A stretch of 64,000 bases of DNA, taken from positions 9,773-73,772 of the forward strand of contig CAAGEK010000064.1 in the NCBI GenBank assembly GCA_900768845.1. The letters are read 5' to 3'. The notes below the pieces were generated by a model. It was given only the letters and a program-made list of their open reading frames with translations. It did not search any database and was not told the DNA's origin. Shown here piece after piece: positions 34,942 to 43,260 of this stretch; within the stretch, counting starts at the first letter, position 1; each line of letters opens with the position of its first letter. Source of the stretch: Alphaproteobacteria bacterium. Its GTDB lineage: Bacteria > Pseudomonadota > Alphaproteobacteria > CAAGCB01 > CAG-977. A program made the translations under genes and the position numbers.

Positions 34942-37900
34942 GTGAAAAAGACGCTTTTAATCGTGTTCGTTGTTTTGGTTTTGTTGGGCGGCGGCGTTTA
35001 TTTCGTACTGCCGACAACGATCAATTGGGAAAAATACACGCAGGAAGTATCGGCCGCCGTTAAAAACGCGACGGGACGTTCGTTGAGCATTCAGGGAACG
35101 CCCGTGTTTACGATGCGTCCCGTTCCCGTGTTGAAGCTGGGCAAGCTTACGATGGCCAACGCGACGGGGGCTTCCATGCCCAATATGATGACGGCGGAAG
35201 GCGCGGAAATCCAGTTTGATGCGGGGGCTTTGTTCCGGCGTCAAACCAAAATCAAAAAGGTGACGTTGCATTCGCCGAAATTCTTTGTCGAATATCTGCA
35301 GGACGGCACGCCGAACTGGCAGCCGGCTTTTCTGTTGCGCGCCCCGTCGGGAAAGGGCGTCGGGTTTGAAAGCCTGATGGTCAAAAACGGTTCCGCCCTT
35401 GTCCGTCCCGACAAATATTCCGATGCTCAAAACTGGAATGACATCAATGCGGAGCTTTTCGCCGACAGCCTTCAAGGGCCGTTCTTTTTGGAAGGAAATC
35501 TGGCGGCGTTGTCCACGACGTTCGGTTTTTCCATGAAAATCGAAAAAATCGAAGCGGGGCGTTCTCCCGAATTCGACCTGCGTCTGACGAATGCTCCCGC
35601 CGAGGCGTCTTTTTCCTTTACCGGCGGTTACGGGGCGAAGGACGGCGACAAGGATTCTCTGGAAGGCAACGTCAATTTTGAAATCCGTCAAACGGCTAGG
35701 GCGGCGCAGTTCCTGTCCCCGGAGTCCAAATCCCTTCCGGCCGGTTTGTTCCAACCGCTGGTCGGGAATATGATCGTAAAAAACAATTCCGCGAACAGGA
35801 CGACGGAATTCAGCGAAGTGCTGTTCAAATACGGAACGTCGTCGGCGACGGGCAAATTCACCGTCCGCCGTTTAAGTCCCGAGGAAAAGGCCGCGCTGGA
35901 GGACGGCAGGTATCGTCCCGCGCAAGCGGCCGGTTCGCCGGCGAAGGACGCAGACGGGGAAGACGATATCATGCTGATTGATCCCGACCATCCCGAAACA
36001 CGCGTTTCGTTGGCGGGGTTGCCTGAAAAGCTGAACATTCATGAAAATTCCCTGCCGAAAATCATCAAAGGCGATTTCCTGTTTTCCAAATTCGCCGCGG
36101 ACGTATGGGTGAAAAATTTTCCGGCTCTGGTTGACGCGCTGTCTTCTTCAAACGGAGCGGGAGCTTCGGGTGACGAGTACGATTTGGACGTCGCTTTCGA
36201 CACGGTCGATTTGAATCGGGATTTGGTGCGTCAGGCGAAAGTGACGCTTACCGACGATCCCAAAGGCATTAAATTCGCCGGTTTGCGTGCGTCTTTGCCG
36301 GGGAACGGAAGCATTGAAGGCGACATCGTCCTGCAAACGGATTCAAAACAGCCCCTGTTGACGGGGAATGTGAAAATTTCCGCCGACAATACCGCCGCAT
36401 TGTTGCGTTGGGCGGGCGTCGACGTGCCTGAAGAGATTCCTCAAAACCTGTTGCGTTCGATGGAAATGTCGACCGGTTTTAAATCGGCGAAAACGGGGAT
36501 CATCCTTGAAAACACGGATCTTGCGCTGGATCGCATCAAAGCGAAAGGCGGCCTGAGCGTGCGATGGGAAGGGCGAAAAGCGGCGGCCGTCGTCGCCGAT
36601 GTCAATGAATTGGACTTTGACGTTTATTTCCCGAAATCCCGCGAACAGGCGGTGAAAACGCAAGAGGAATTTTTTTCGACGGCACTGACCCCTTCGCAAA
36701 AAGTCCGGCGTTTGTTCGATACTTTGGCGTTTTTAAACGATCGGGACGTTTCCGTGAAACTGAAAACCGGATCCCTTTCGTGGGGCGGTGTAAAAACGGG
36801 GGCGTTGAGCGCGGACGTTTCCGCCGTGCGCGGTTTTATGCAAATCAGGGATTTGTCGATAAAGGATTTTGCAACGGCGTCTTGGGAAGTCAAAGGCGGC
36901 GTTTCCGGTTTCGGCGGAGTTCCTTCATTTAAAAATCTGGCGGTGAATTTCGACACCAAGCGGCTGGGAGATTTCCTGAAAACGGCAGGGTTTGCGATGC
37001 CCAAAGAGCTGATGCGTTCGGATGCGTTGAACCTGGCCGCGGAAACGGACGGCACTTTGGATTTGTTCGATTTCGGCGCGGACGTCAGGATGGGCGGTTT
37101 TCGGGCGGTCGGAACGGGAAGTTTCCAAAACGCTCCCGATGATTCGGATTTTTCGGTGCAATTGAGTGTTTCTCACGAAAATACGCGGAACTTTATGCGC
37201 TTGTTTACGGACAAGTACCGTCCGGCGTTGTCAAACCCCGGAATGTTCAAAGGATCGGCTCACGTTTTGAAGAACGATAAGGTCGTCCAGTTGTCGGATA
37301 TGACGGTCAGCATCGGAGAAAATACGTTCAAAGGCGCGCTGAAATACGATTGGTCGAAACAGCTTCCCGCTTTGTCCGTGCAATTGAATGCACAGGAATT
37401 GGAACCGTTTGCATTTTTGCCGCGTTTGAATTTTTTGGATCCGGCCGCCGTCAGTATTTCCGGTGATAAAAAGGACGCAAAGGACGATGCGGAATCAAAC
37501 GGCAAGGGCTTTTTCACTCCTTTGGCAAAAACGTATGCGTTTCCGAAAGCTCCTTTGGATTTGTCGTTTTTGGGGAATTACAATGCCGACATACAGGTGA
37601 GATCCGATAAGCTGAAATTCGACAAACTGGTGTTGAATAACGTCGATTTGGCGTTGTTGTTGCAACCGTCCTTGTTCAAGCTGGACGTCCGCTATGCCGA
37701 ATGGGAAGGGGCGAGCGTCGTATCCATCATCGATATAAAAACGCCGCAAGGACAGGTTCCGGCCGCACAGTGGCGGTTGCGTCTGGCCAATTTGTCCGGT
37801 CGCGAAAACGTGTTCGGGCGTGACGGGAAGGATTTGTCGTTCGGTTCGATGACGATGGATATGAATTTGACCTCGCAAGGCAAAACGGCGCAGGATATGC

Positions 37901-39291
37901 TTGACGCCTTGTCGGGAAAAGGAAAGGTTTCCTTTGAATCGGCCGTGTTGGAAGGCGTCGATCTGTTGGCGATGGAAAACGCGTTGTCGGGCAGGGGACA
38001 GGCCGCCCGCGACCTTTTGTTGCAATCGGCGGCGACGGGGCGCACCTCTTTGGAAAAGCTTGAATTGCAATACAATGTGGCGAACGGTTCTTTCACGCTT
38101 TCCCCGTTGCATTTCGGCTATTCGGGAAAAACGTCGGCCAGAAACCACTTGATATACGATTACGGCAAACGGACGCTGAAAGGCGAACTGAGTACGGATT
38201 TGTCTTCTTTGTCGACGCCGCCCGTTTATACGGGTAAGTTGCCTTTGTTCAGGATGCAATTCGAGGGGACGACCGACGCAATGACCGTTTCCGACAATGC
38301 GCAGGAAATCGCCCTTTTGATGCAAACCGTCGAAAACGAAGCGGCGGAACGCATAAAAGCCGAAAACGAAATGGCACGGCAAAGGGAAGAGGAAAACCGT
38401 CTTTTCCTGAAACGCCAGCTGGATCGCGAATTCGGAATGCTGGAAAATGATTTGCAAAACCGGCTGGGAGATTTGCAAAAGAAAATAGATCTTTTAACGC
38501 CGTATGAAGACAAAGTTTATGCCGTTCAGAAACACGTCATTCTTTTAAGAAAACATTTGCAGACTCTGAAAAAGTCGGAGGAGGAAATCGCAACGGCGAA
38601 GAACGACGGGAACACGACGCGTGAAAGTCTGAAGCTGTTAAAAGAAAAACTGGAAAAAGCGTGGACGCCGTTGCAACAGGAGATTGATACGACCTTTACG
38701 ACGGCTCGTCTGACCGGAATCAGGGGAAGTATTGACGACCTGATCATTCGGGCGAACGATTTGTTGAAACAGGCGGCAAAAACCAAAGCCGCGCATCCCG
38801 ATCTCAAAGCGGTTTCGAGCGGTGTGGACGATATTGTCGCCGGAATAAGGGATTTGAACGCGCAAAAGGAAAAGGCTTTGAAATCCGACGACACTTCCGC
38901 GCTGACTTTGATGTTGGCGGACGCCGAAGCGATCTTCGCCAAATCGTCGGCGGCTTTTGAAATGCTCGGCGACGCGGCGAAGAAACGGGAAGCGGAGATT
39001 AAGGCCGCCGAAGAAGCCAAAAAAGCCGCCGAAGAAGCCAAAAGAAAAGCCGAAGAGGCGGCGAAGAAGGCCGCCGAGGAAGCCGAGAAAGCGGCAGAAG
39101 CCGAACGGCGCAGGACAATCGTCCGCAAGGACGGGGTCACCCGCTCGGACGATCGTCCCGCGGCGGGAACGTCTTCCGGTTCCGGAAGCGGTTCGGGCTT
39201 TAAGCTGATTCTTGAGGAAAAGGAAACAGCTCCGTCTTCCTCTTCAACGTCGTCGTCCGGCGGCACGGGCGGGATTATCCGCCGCCGCTGA
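34942..39291 (+). CDS. Giant AsmA-family protein with C-terminal coiled coil
   Basis: GTG at 34942 follows GGAGGGGG. The 1449-residue protein has one membrane segment (about 3-22), the AsmA start TTINWEKYTQEVSAAVKNATGRSLSI, and about 1100 residues of beta-rich periplasmic sequence. What is unusual is the last 320 residues: a long charged coiled coil (from about 1135, e.g. RQREEENRLFLKRQLDREF), a Lys/Ala/Glu block (KKAAEEAKRKAEEAAKKAAE), and a Ser/Gly tail ending GGIIRRR. AsmA relatives act in lipid transport and outer-membrane assembly. 47 bases after upp. Confidence 0.82.
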   Translation: MKKTLLIVFVVLVLLGGGVYFVLPTTINWEKYTQEVSAAVKNATGRSLSIQGTPVFTMRPVPVLKLGKLTMANATGASMPNMMTAEGAEIQFDAGALFRRQTKIKKVTLHSPKFFVEYLQDGTPNWQPAFLLRAPSGKGVGFESLMVKNGSALVRPDKYSDAQNWNDINAELFADSLQGPFFLEGNLAALSTTFGFSMKIEKIEAGRSPEFDLRLTNAPAEASFSFTGGYGAKDGDKDSLEGNVNFEIRQTARAAQFLSPESKSLPAGLFQPLVGNMIVKNNSANRTTEFSEVLFKYGTSSATGKFTVRRLSPEEKAALEDGRYRPAQAAGSPAKDADGEDDIMLIDPDHPETRVSLAGLPEKLNIHENSLPKIIKGDFLFSKFAADVWVKNFPALVDALSSSNGAGASGDEYDLDVAFDTVDLNRDLVRQAKVTLTDDPKGIKFAGLRASLPGNGSIEGDIVLQTDSKQPLLTGNVKISADNTAALLRWAGVDVPEEIPQNLLRSMEMSTGFKSAKTGIILENTDLALDRIKAKGGLSVRWEGRKAAAVVADVNELDFDVYFPKSREQAVKTQEEFFSTALTPSQKVRRLFDTLAFLNDRDVSVKLKTGSLSWGGVKTGALSADVSAVRGFMQIRDLSIKDFATASWEVKGGVSGFGGVPSFKNLAVNFDTKRLGDFLKTAGFAMPKELMRSDALNLAAETDGTLDLFDFGADVRMGGFRAVGTGSFQNAPDDSDFSVQLSVSHENTRNFMRLFTDKYRPALSNPGMFKGSAHVLKNDKVVQLSDMTVSIGENTFKGALKYDWSKQLPALSVQLNAQELEPFAFLPRLNFLDPAAVSISGDKKDAKDDAESNGKGFFTPLAKTYAFPKAPLDLSFLGNYNADIQVRSDKLKFDKLVLNNVDLALLLQPSLFKLDVRYAEWEGASVVSIIDIKTPQGQVPAAQWRLRLANLSGRENVFGRDGKDLSFGSMTMDMNLTSQGKTAQDMLDALSGKGKVSFESAVLEGVDLLAMENALSGRGQAARDLLLQSAATGRTSLEKLELQYNVANGSFTLSPLHFGYSGKTSARNHLIYDYGKRTLKGELSTDLSSLSTPPVYTGKLPLFRMQFEGTTDAMTVSDNAQEIALLMQTVENEAAERIKAENEMARQREEENRLFLKRQLDREFGMLENDLQNRLGDLQKKIDLLTPYEDKVYAVQKHVILLRKHLQTLKKSEEEIATAKNDGNTTRESLKLLKEKLEKAWTPLQQEIDTTFTTARLTGIRGSIDDLIIRANDLLKQAAKTKAAHPDLKAVSSGVDDIVAGIRDLNAQKEKALKSDDTSALTLMLADAEAIFAKSSAAFEMLGDAAKKREAEIKAAEEAKKAAEEAKRKAEEAAKKAAEEAEKAAEAERRRTIVRKDGVTRSDDRPAAGTSSGSGSGSGFKLILEEKETAPSSSSTSSSGGTGGIIRRR

Positions 39292-39463
39292 TGCGGGTTC
39301 GCGGCGGTTGCAGGAATTTTTTCCCTTTCCGCCGTTTTTCCGTATCTTGAACGGGCGACCGTAACGTCCGCTTGAAAAAAACGGCCGGCTGCGGCAGGGG
39401 ATGAAAACGGCGCGTCCCGGGCTTTTCGGGATTTCCCGCCGTTTGTTGAACGGAGGACGGATA

Positions 39464-41041
39464 ATGCGTCACTATCTTTTCGGGGTTGTTTTATTGGTTT
39501 CGGCCTGTGCCGCCGCCGATCCGTTTTCTTTGTCGATTGTTCATACAAACGATATTCACGCTCATATTTTGCCGTTTGACAAAGACGGAAAGGAATGTAA
39601 ATCCGAAGATGCGCACTGTTCGGGCGGTATGGCGGCAATCGCCGGTGCGATTTCCATGCAACGTGAAAAAGATCCCGATACGTTGGTGTTGGATGCGGGG
39701 GATCGTTTTACGGGAACGTTGTTCTATACGTTGCACAAAGGCCGCGATATTTCCATGCTGATGAATGAAGCAGGATATTCCGCGATGACCTTGGGAAATC
39801 ATGATTTCGACGGGGGAACGGAAGAGCTGGAGCGTTTCATCCGCTCGTCGTCGGCTCCGGTTGTTGCGGCGAATGTTTCATTTCCTGAAAATCCGGCTTT
39901 GCAAGAATTGGTGAAACCGTATGTCTTTTTGAATGTCAAAGGAAAAAAAGTCGCCGTTATCGGGCTTGTCACGCCGGACACGGCTTTCATGTCGGCGGGG
40001 GCTTCACAGGCCGTTTTCCTGCCCGTTCGCGAAACGCTCGCCGCCCGATTGAAGGACGTAAAGGATGAAGGGGCGGACGTCGTCATTCTTTTAAGCCATT
40101 TGGGGTTGGAAGAAGACAGGGATATCGCGGCAACGACGGACGGAATAGACATTATTGCCGGCGGACATTCCCATTCCCTGCTGACGAACGGGAACGACGA
40201 AAACAAATCGGGCGGCTATCCCGCCGTTGTCAAATCGCCGGACGGGTCGGACGTGCTTATCGTGACGGCGGGGGAATACGGCCGGCATATCGGCATTTTG
40301 ACGGCTTCGTTCGATAAGGACGGAGGGATTGTTTCCTATGAAGGGGACGCCATACGGACGGATGCTTCCGTTCCGCCGGACAAGGACGCTTTGCGCTTGG
40401 TTCAATCGTATGCGTCGGAAATCGCTTTGACAAAGGACAGACTTATTACCGTATTTCAGACTCCATTGCTTTTAGGAAAGGACGGTATGTGTATGGAAGA
40501 ATGCGTCGCGGGTGAATTTACGGCGGATACGTTGCTGGCGGCGTTTCCCGATGCCTGCGGGGCGATGCTGAACGGCGGGGCTTTGCGCCGTTCCGTCCCC
40601 GCCGGAAAAGTGACGTTCGGCGATGTCGCCGAGCTGTTCCCGTTTGACAGTTCGGTCGGAACGGCCGTCATGTCCGGATCGGAAATCCGCAGAATGTTGG
40701 AACACGGCATAAGCCGCTTCGCCGACGCCGGAGACGGAGGCAGGGCGTTTCTTCAAACGGCGGGGATTTCCTATTCTTTCGATCCGTCCGCCAAGCCTTT
40801 TCGCCGCGTTTTCGATGTGAAGGTCAAGGAAAACGGCGAATACGTTCCGATAAAGGACGAAAAGAAATATAAAATCGTCATGCTTGATTTTATCGCTCGC
40901 GGCGGCGACGGTTTTTCTCCCGTCCGCCGTTTCGTTCCCACAGACAGAAAAGCGGCGGACGTTTTGATGGAAATTTGGCGGAAGGAACGCTCTTTTTCTC
41001 CCCGACCGGAAGGCAGAATATTAAAACGGGCGGCTGATTAG
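39464..41041 (+). CDS. 5'-nucleotidase / 2',3'-cyclic phosphodiesterase family lipoprotein
   Basis: Exported metallophosphatase likely to release nucleosides from nucleotides. ATG at 39464 follows GGAGG by 7 bases and gives a lipoprotein signal, VSAC with Cys15. The 525-residue protein has the metallophosphatase motifs VHTNDIHAHI, DAGDRFTG, GNHDFDGG and GGHSHSL, then the 5'-nucleotidase C-terminal domain (MLNGGALRRSVPAGKVTFGDVAELFPF, FIARGGDGF). It would feed the salvage enzymes encoded just upstream. Confidence 0.9.
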   Translation: MRHYLFGVVLLVSACAAADPFSLSIVHTNDIHAHILPFDKDGKECKSEDAHCSGGMAAIAGAISMQREKDPDTLVLDAGDRFTGTLFYTLHKGRDISMLMNEAGYSAMTLGNHDFDGGTEELERFIRSSSAPVVAANVSFPENPALQELVKPYVFLNVKGKKVAVIGLVTPDTAFMSAGASQAVFLPVRETLAARLKDVKDEGADVVILLSHLGLEEDRDIAATTDGIDIIAGGHSHSLLTNGNDENKSGGYPAVVKSPDGSDVLIVTAGEYGRHIGILTASFDKDGGIVSYEGDAIRTDASVPPDKDALRLVQSYASEIALTKDRLITVFQTPLLLGKDGMCMEECVAGEFTADTLLAAFPDACGAMLNGGALRRSVPAGKVTFGDVAELFPFDSSVGTAVMSGSEIRRMLEHGISRFADAGDGGRAFLQTAGISYSFDPSAKPFRRVFDVKVKENGEYVPIKDEKKYKIVMLDFIARGGDGFSPVRRFVPTDRKAADVLMEIWRKERSFSPRPEGRILKRAAD

Positions 41042-41103
41042 TATTTTATTAGCTTTTATTTTTTATCCTTTTACACGAAATATGTACGAACGGGAATGGT
41101 CGG

Positions 41104-41706
41104 ATGAAAAAATCGTTTAAAGGACGGGTGTTTGCCTGCATAACGTTTTCCATGTTGTTCGGATGTGTATCCGCAAACGCCGTCAAGGAAAAAGAGGAGG
41201 GCTCTTTGGAAATTCCTTCCTCCGTTCAACCGGAGCCGGCGGCGGAGATTCCCGTTGAATCTCCGAAAGCTCCCGAACCCGAAGGCATATCGGATGACGA
41301 TTTGAAACGGGCGATACAAAACGCCGTGAGGGATTTGATGCGTTCCGGCGTCTTGGACAATCCGAACGGCGACCGTTATGTTGTCACCGTGTCGCGCATC
41401 GTGAATTTAAGCAAGGCTGAAATCGACATTCCTCTGGCCGTCAAAAGGTTGAGTTCCAATCTGGCGACCGGTAAAAAAGTCAAGGTTACTTACGGAAATC
41501 CGGCGGCGGGCAACGGTGCGAAAAGCTCCGTTCATCCGGAAATCAACGTTTCGGCGCGTATCACCCAAAGAACCGCTCATGTACGCAGCGGCAAACGGAT
41601 CGAGTATTATTTGCACCTGAATTTGACGGAAATCAAAAGCGGCATCGGGTTATGGGAAAACTCGACGCCGGTTTTGAAACGCCGTAAGAAATCTATTGGA
41701 AAGTGA
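41104..41706 (+). CDS. LpoB-like lipoprotein, possible penicillin-binding-protein activator
   Basis: A 200-residue protein with a lipoprotein signal (SMLFGC, Cys21), a Pro/Glu-rich linker to about 60, then a domain with alternating strands: DRYVVTVSRIVNLSKAEIDI, ATGKKVKVTYG, PEINVSARITQRTAHVRSG and RIEYYLHLNLTEIKSGIGLW. This pattern fits the LpoB / peptidoglycan-synthase activator family, which reaches through the periplasm to stimulate PBP1b. Assignment is by pattern, not search. The 3' end overlaps the converging prepilin gene by 14 bases. Confidence 0.6.
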   Translation: MKKSFKGRVFACITFSMLFGCVSANAVKEKEEGSLEIPSSVQPEPAAEIPVESPKAPEPEGISDDDLKRAIQNAVRDLMRSGVLDNPNGDRYVVTVSRIVNLSKAEIDIPLAVKRLSSNLATGKKVKVTYGNPAAGNGAKSSVHPEINVSARITQRTAHVRSGKRIEYYLHLNLTEIKSGIGLWENSTPVLKRRKKSIGK

Positions 41707-42277
41707 AAGTGACGTTAGTGGCATTTTTTCCACACTGTGCGGCCGCTTCCGAGGAAGCGAAAGGCAGATGTTGCGCTATGTCATATTCCGTTCCCTGAGG
41801 CGGATATGTGCGGGCGGCATGGTTTCCGATCTTGATGGATAACAGGTTTTGCACGGGAATATCCATTGTCGCGACGGCGACACAGGCCGCTCCGGGAAGA
41901 TTGGTGTAAGTAAAGCTGTATGTCGCCGGATTATTGCCGTTCGCGGCCGAAACCGAGTACGTCAATTCGCCTCCGAACGGATTGGAAGAGGTTTTGTTCG
42001 TGGAATTATAATACTCGTCGTCGATAAACTTCAAGTTATGCAACTGTTCCGCCGACAAATTGGGATAGTCGCGGAAAGAAGCAAAATAGCCCGTCAGGCT
42101 TTTCATCAAACCTTGAGCATGCGTAACGATTTTGGATGTTTTGAAACGTGTCATTATTCCTTGATAACCGACCAACATTCCGATAGCCATCATCCCGATC
42201 ACCGCCAGCACGCCCATAATCTCCACCATTGACGCGCCGCGCTGTCCCTCGGTTTTGTGATTTTTGGAAACAAACAT
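41693..42277 (-). CDS. Type IV prepilin-like protein
   Basis: A 194-residue protein with a prepilin signature: short basic leader, then RG-ASMVEIMGVLAVIGMMAIGM, i.e. cleavage after Gly, Glu at +5 and a hydrophobic helix. The rest has four cysteines or fewer and resembles pseudopilins/major pilins of the PilS/TcpA-like kind (KFIDDEYYNSTNKTSSNPFGG). ATG at 42277 is chosen for AAGGAAGGA 5-8 bases upstream. No prepilin peptidase or assembly ATPase lies in the window. Confidence 0.75.
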   Translation of the reverse strand: MFVSKNHKTEGQRGASMVEIMGVLAVIGMMAIGMLVGYQGIMTRFKTSKIVTHAQGLMKSLTGYFASFRDYPNLSAEQLHNLKFIDDEYYNSTNKTSSNPFGGELTYSVSAANGNNPATYSFTYTNLPGAACVAVATMDIPVQNLLSIKIGNHAARTYPPQGTEYDIAQHLPFASSEAAAQCGKNATNVTFTFQ

Positions 42278-42291
42278 GACATTCCTTCCTT

Positions 42292-42519
42292 TCAAATCAA
42301 AATATTGACGTATGTCCCGCGTGGAGCATTCAGATTGTAGCGTTTTCCGCTTATTTCAACAAACGTGCCTTCATCGTTCAAAAAAGGGACTTCCCTGCGA
42401 TAAGAGGGGGATACGGTTTGTTTTTCCGTGTTTTTTGCAAAATCCGCCCGTTTCGACGATGCGGCGACACGTCCGGCGTCAAGATTGATACCCCTGTTTG
42501 TAAAAGAAACGTTGCTCAC
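42292..42519 (-). CDS. Hypothetical 75-residue protein upstream of the prepilin gene
   Basis: Not recognised. A basic, soluble-looking protein (SNVSFTNRGINLDAGRVAASS; SGKRYNLNAPRGTYVNILI) with no signal peptide. Its stop is 14 bases before the prepilin start on the same strand, so they are probably co-transcribed. It may be a small partner of the prepilin; nothing in the sequence proves this. Confidence 0.5.
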   Translation of the reverse strand: MSNVSFTNRGINLDAGRVAASSKRADFAKNTEKQTVSPSYRREVPFLNDEGTFVEISGKRYNLNAPRGTYVNILI

Positions 42520-42614
42520 GTCCGCCCCTTATTGTGTTTGATAAACCTTGTTTTAACCTAATTAGTATAAAAGCAAAAATATAAAAAGTCCATCAGCAAG
42601 GAGCCATATTTGCC

Positions 42615-43238
42615 GTGAATGAAGCGTTGTTTTTGTCAAAAGCCGCGATTACCCGAATGTGCCACGATTTGGCCGGCGTTGTCGGAGCCGTGACGAACGG
42701 GTTGGAATTGCTGGGTGAAGAAGAGCGAATCGATCCGGAAACATTTGATTTGGTAAAGGGAAACGCATCCGTTTTGTTTGCGCGCACGGTTTTTTTTCGG
42801 GCGGCTTTCGGCAATGAAGGCCCTTTGACCGGAGCCGAAGCCGCCGAACGGATTTTAAAGGGGTATTTGAGTTCTTTGGAAAACAGGGCGGCGCGTTATT
42901 CATGCGAATGGCACGTCGATTCGGGATTGCCGTTGTTTTCTTTCCGTTTGATTTTGCTGGCGGCGCAACTCGTGGCGGAACGTATGATCAAAGGCGGGGT
43001 TTTGAGCGTTACGGCAAAAGCCGGTGAAAACAAAATTTCCGTTTGCGGCGAAGGCGAAAGAATTTTAGCATTGTCCGGCGGCGATTCGTTCCTGTCCTAT
43101 ACCGAAGGCGATTATACGTCCAAAGACGTCGCCCGCGTTTTTTTGGCGGAGCATTTGCGCGGTTTGGGATGGACGGCCGTGTGTGACACGCCGCGGGAAG
43201 GGGTTTTCGGTTTGATTTTGACAGGGTCGGAAGTATGA
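42615..43238 (+). CDS. chpT: Histidine phosphotransferase ChpT
   Basis: In alphaproteobacteria ChpT passes phosphate from the hybrid kinase CckA to CtrA and CpdR, controlling cell cycle and motility. The 207-residue protein starts at GTG 42615, about 11 bases after AAGGAG. The first helix carries the phosphoacceptor in MCHDLAGVVGAVTNGLELL (His17), the ChpT hallmark. The second half is the non-catalytic ATPase-like fold (FRLILLAAQLVAERMIKGGVLSV). cckA and ctrA are not in the window. Followed after 22 bases by a CheA-like gene. Confidence 0.85.
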   Translation: MNEALFLSKAAITRMCHDLAGVVGAVTNGLELLGEEERIDPETFDLVKGNASVLFARTVFFRAAFGNEGPLTGAEAAERILKGYLSSLENRAARYSCEWHVDSGLPLFSFRLILLAAQLVAERMIKGGVLSVTAKAGENKISVCGEGERILALSGGDSFLSYTEGDYTSKDVARVFLAEHLRGLGWTAVCDTPREGVFGLILTGSEV

Positions 43239-43260
43239 CGGCGCGAAAAGGGGGCTCCGA

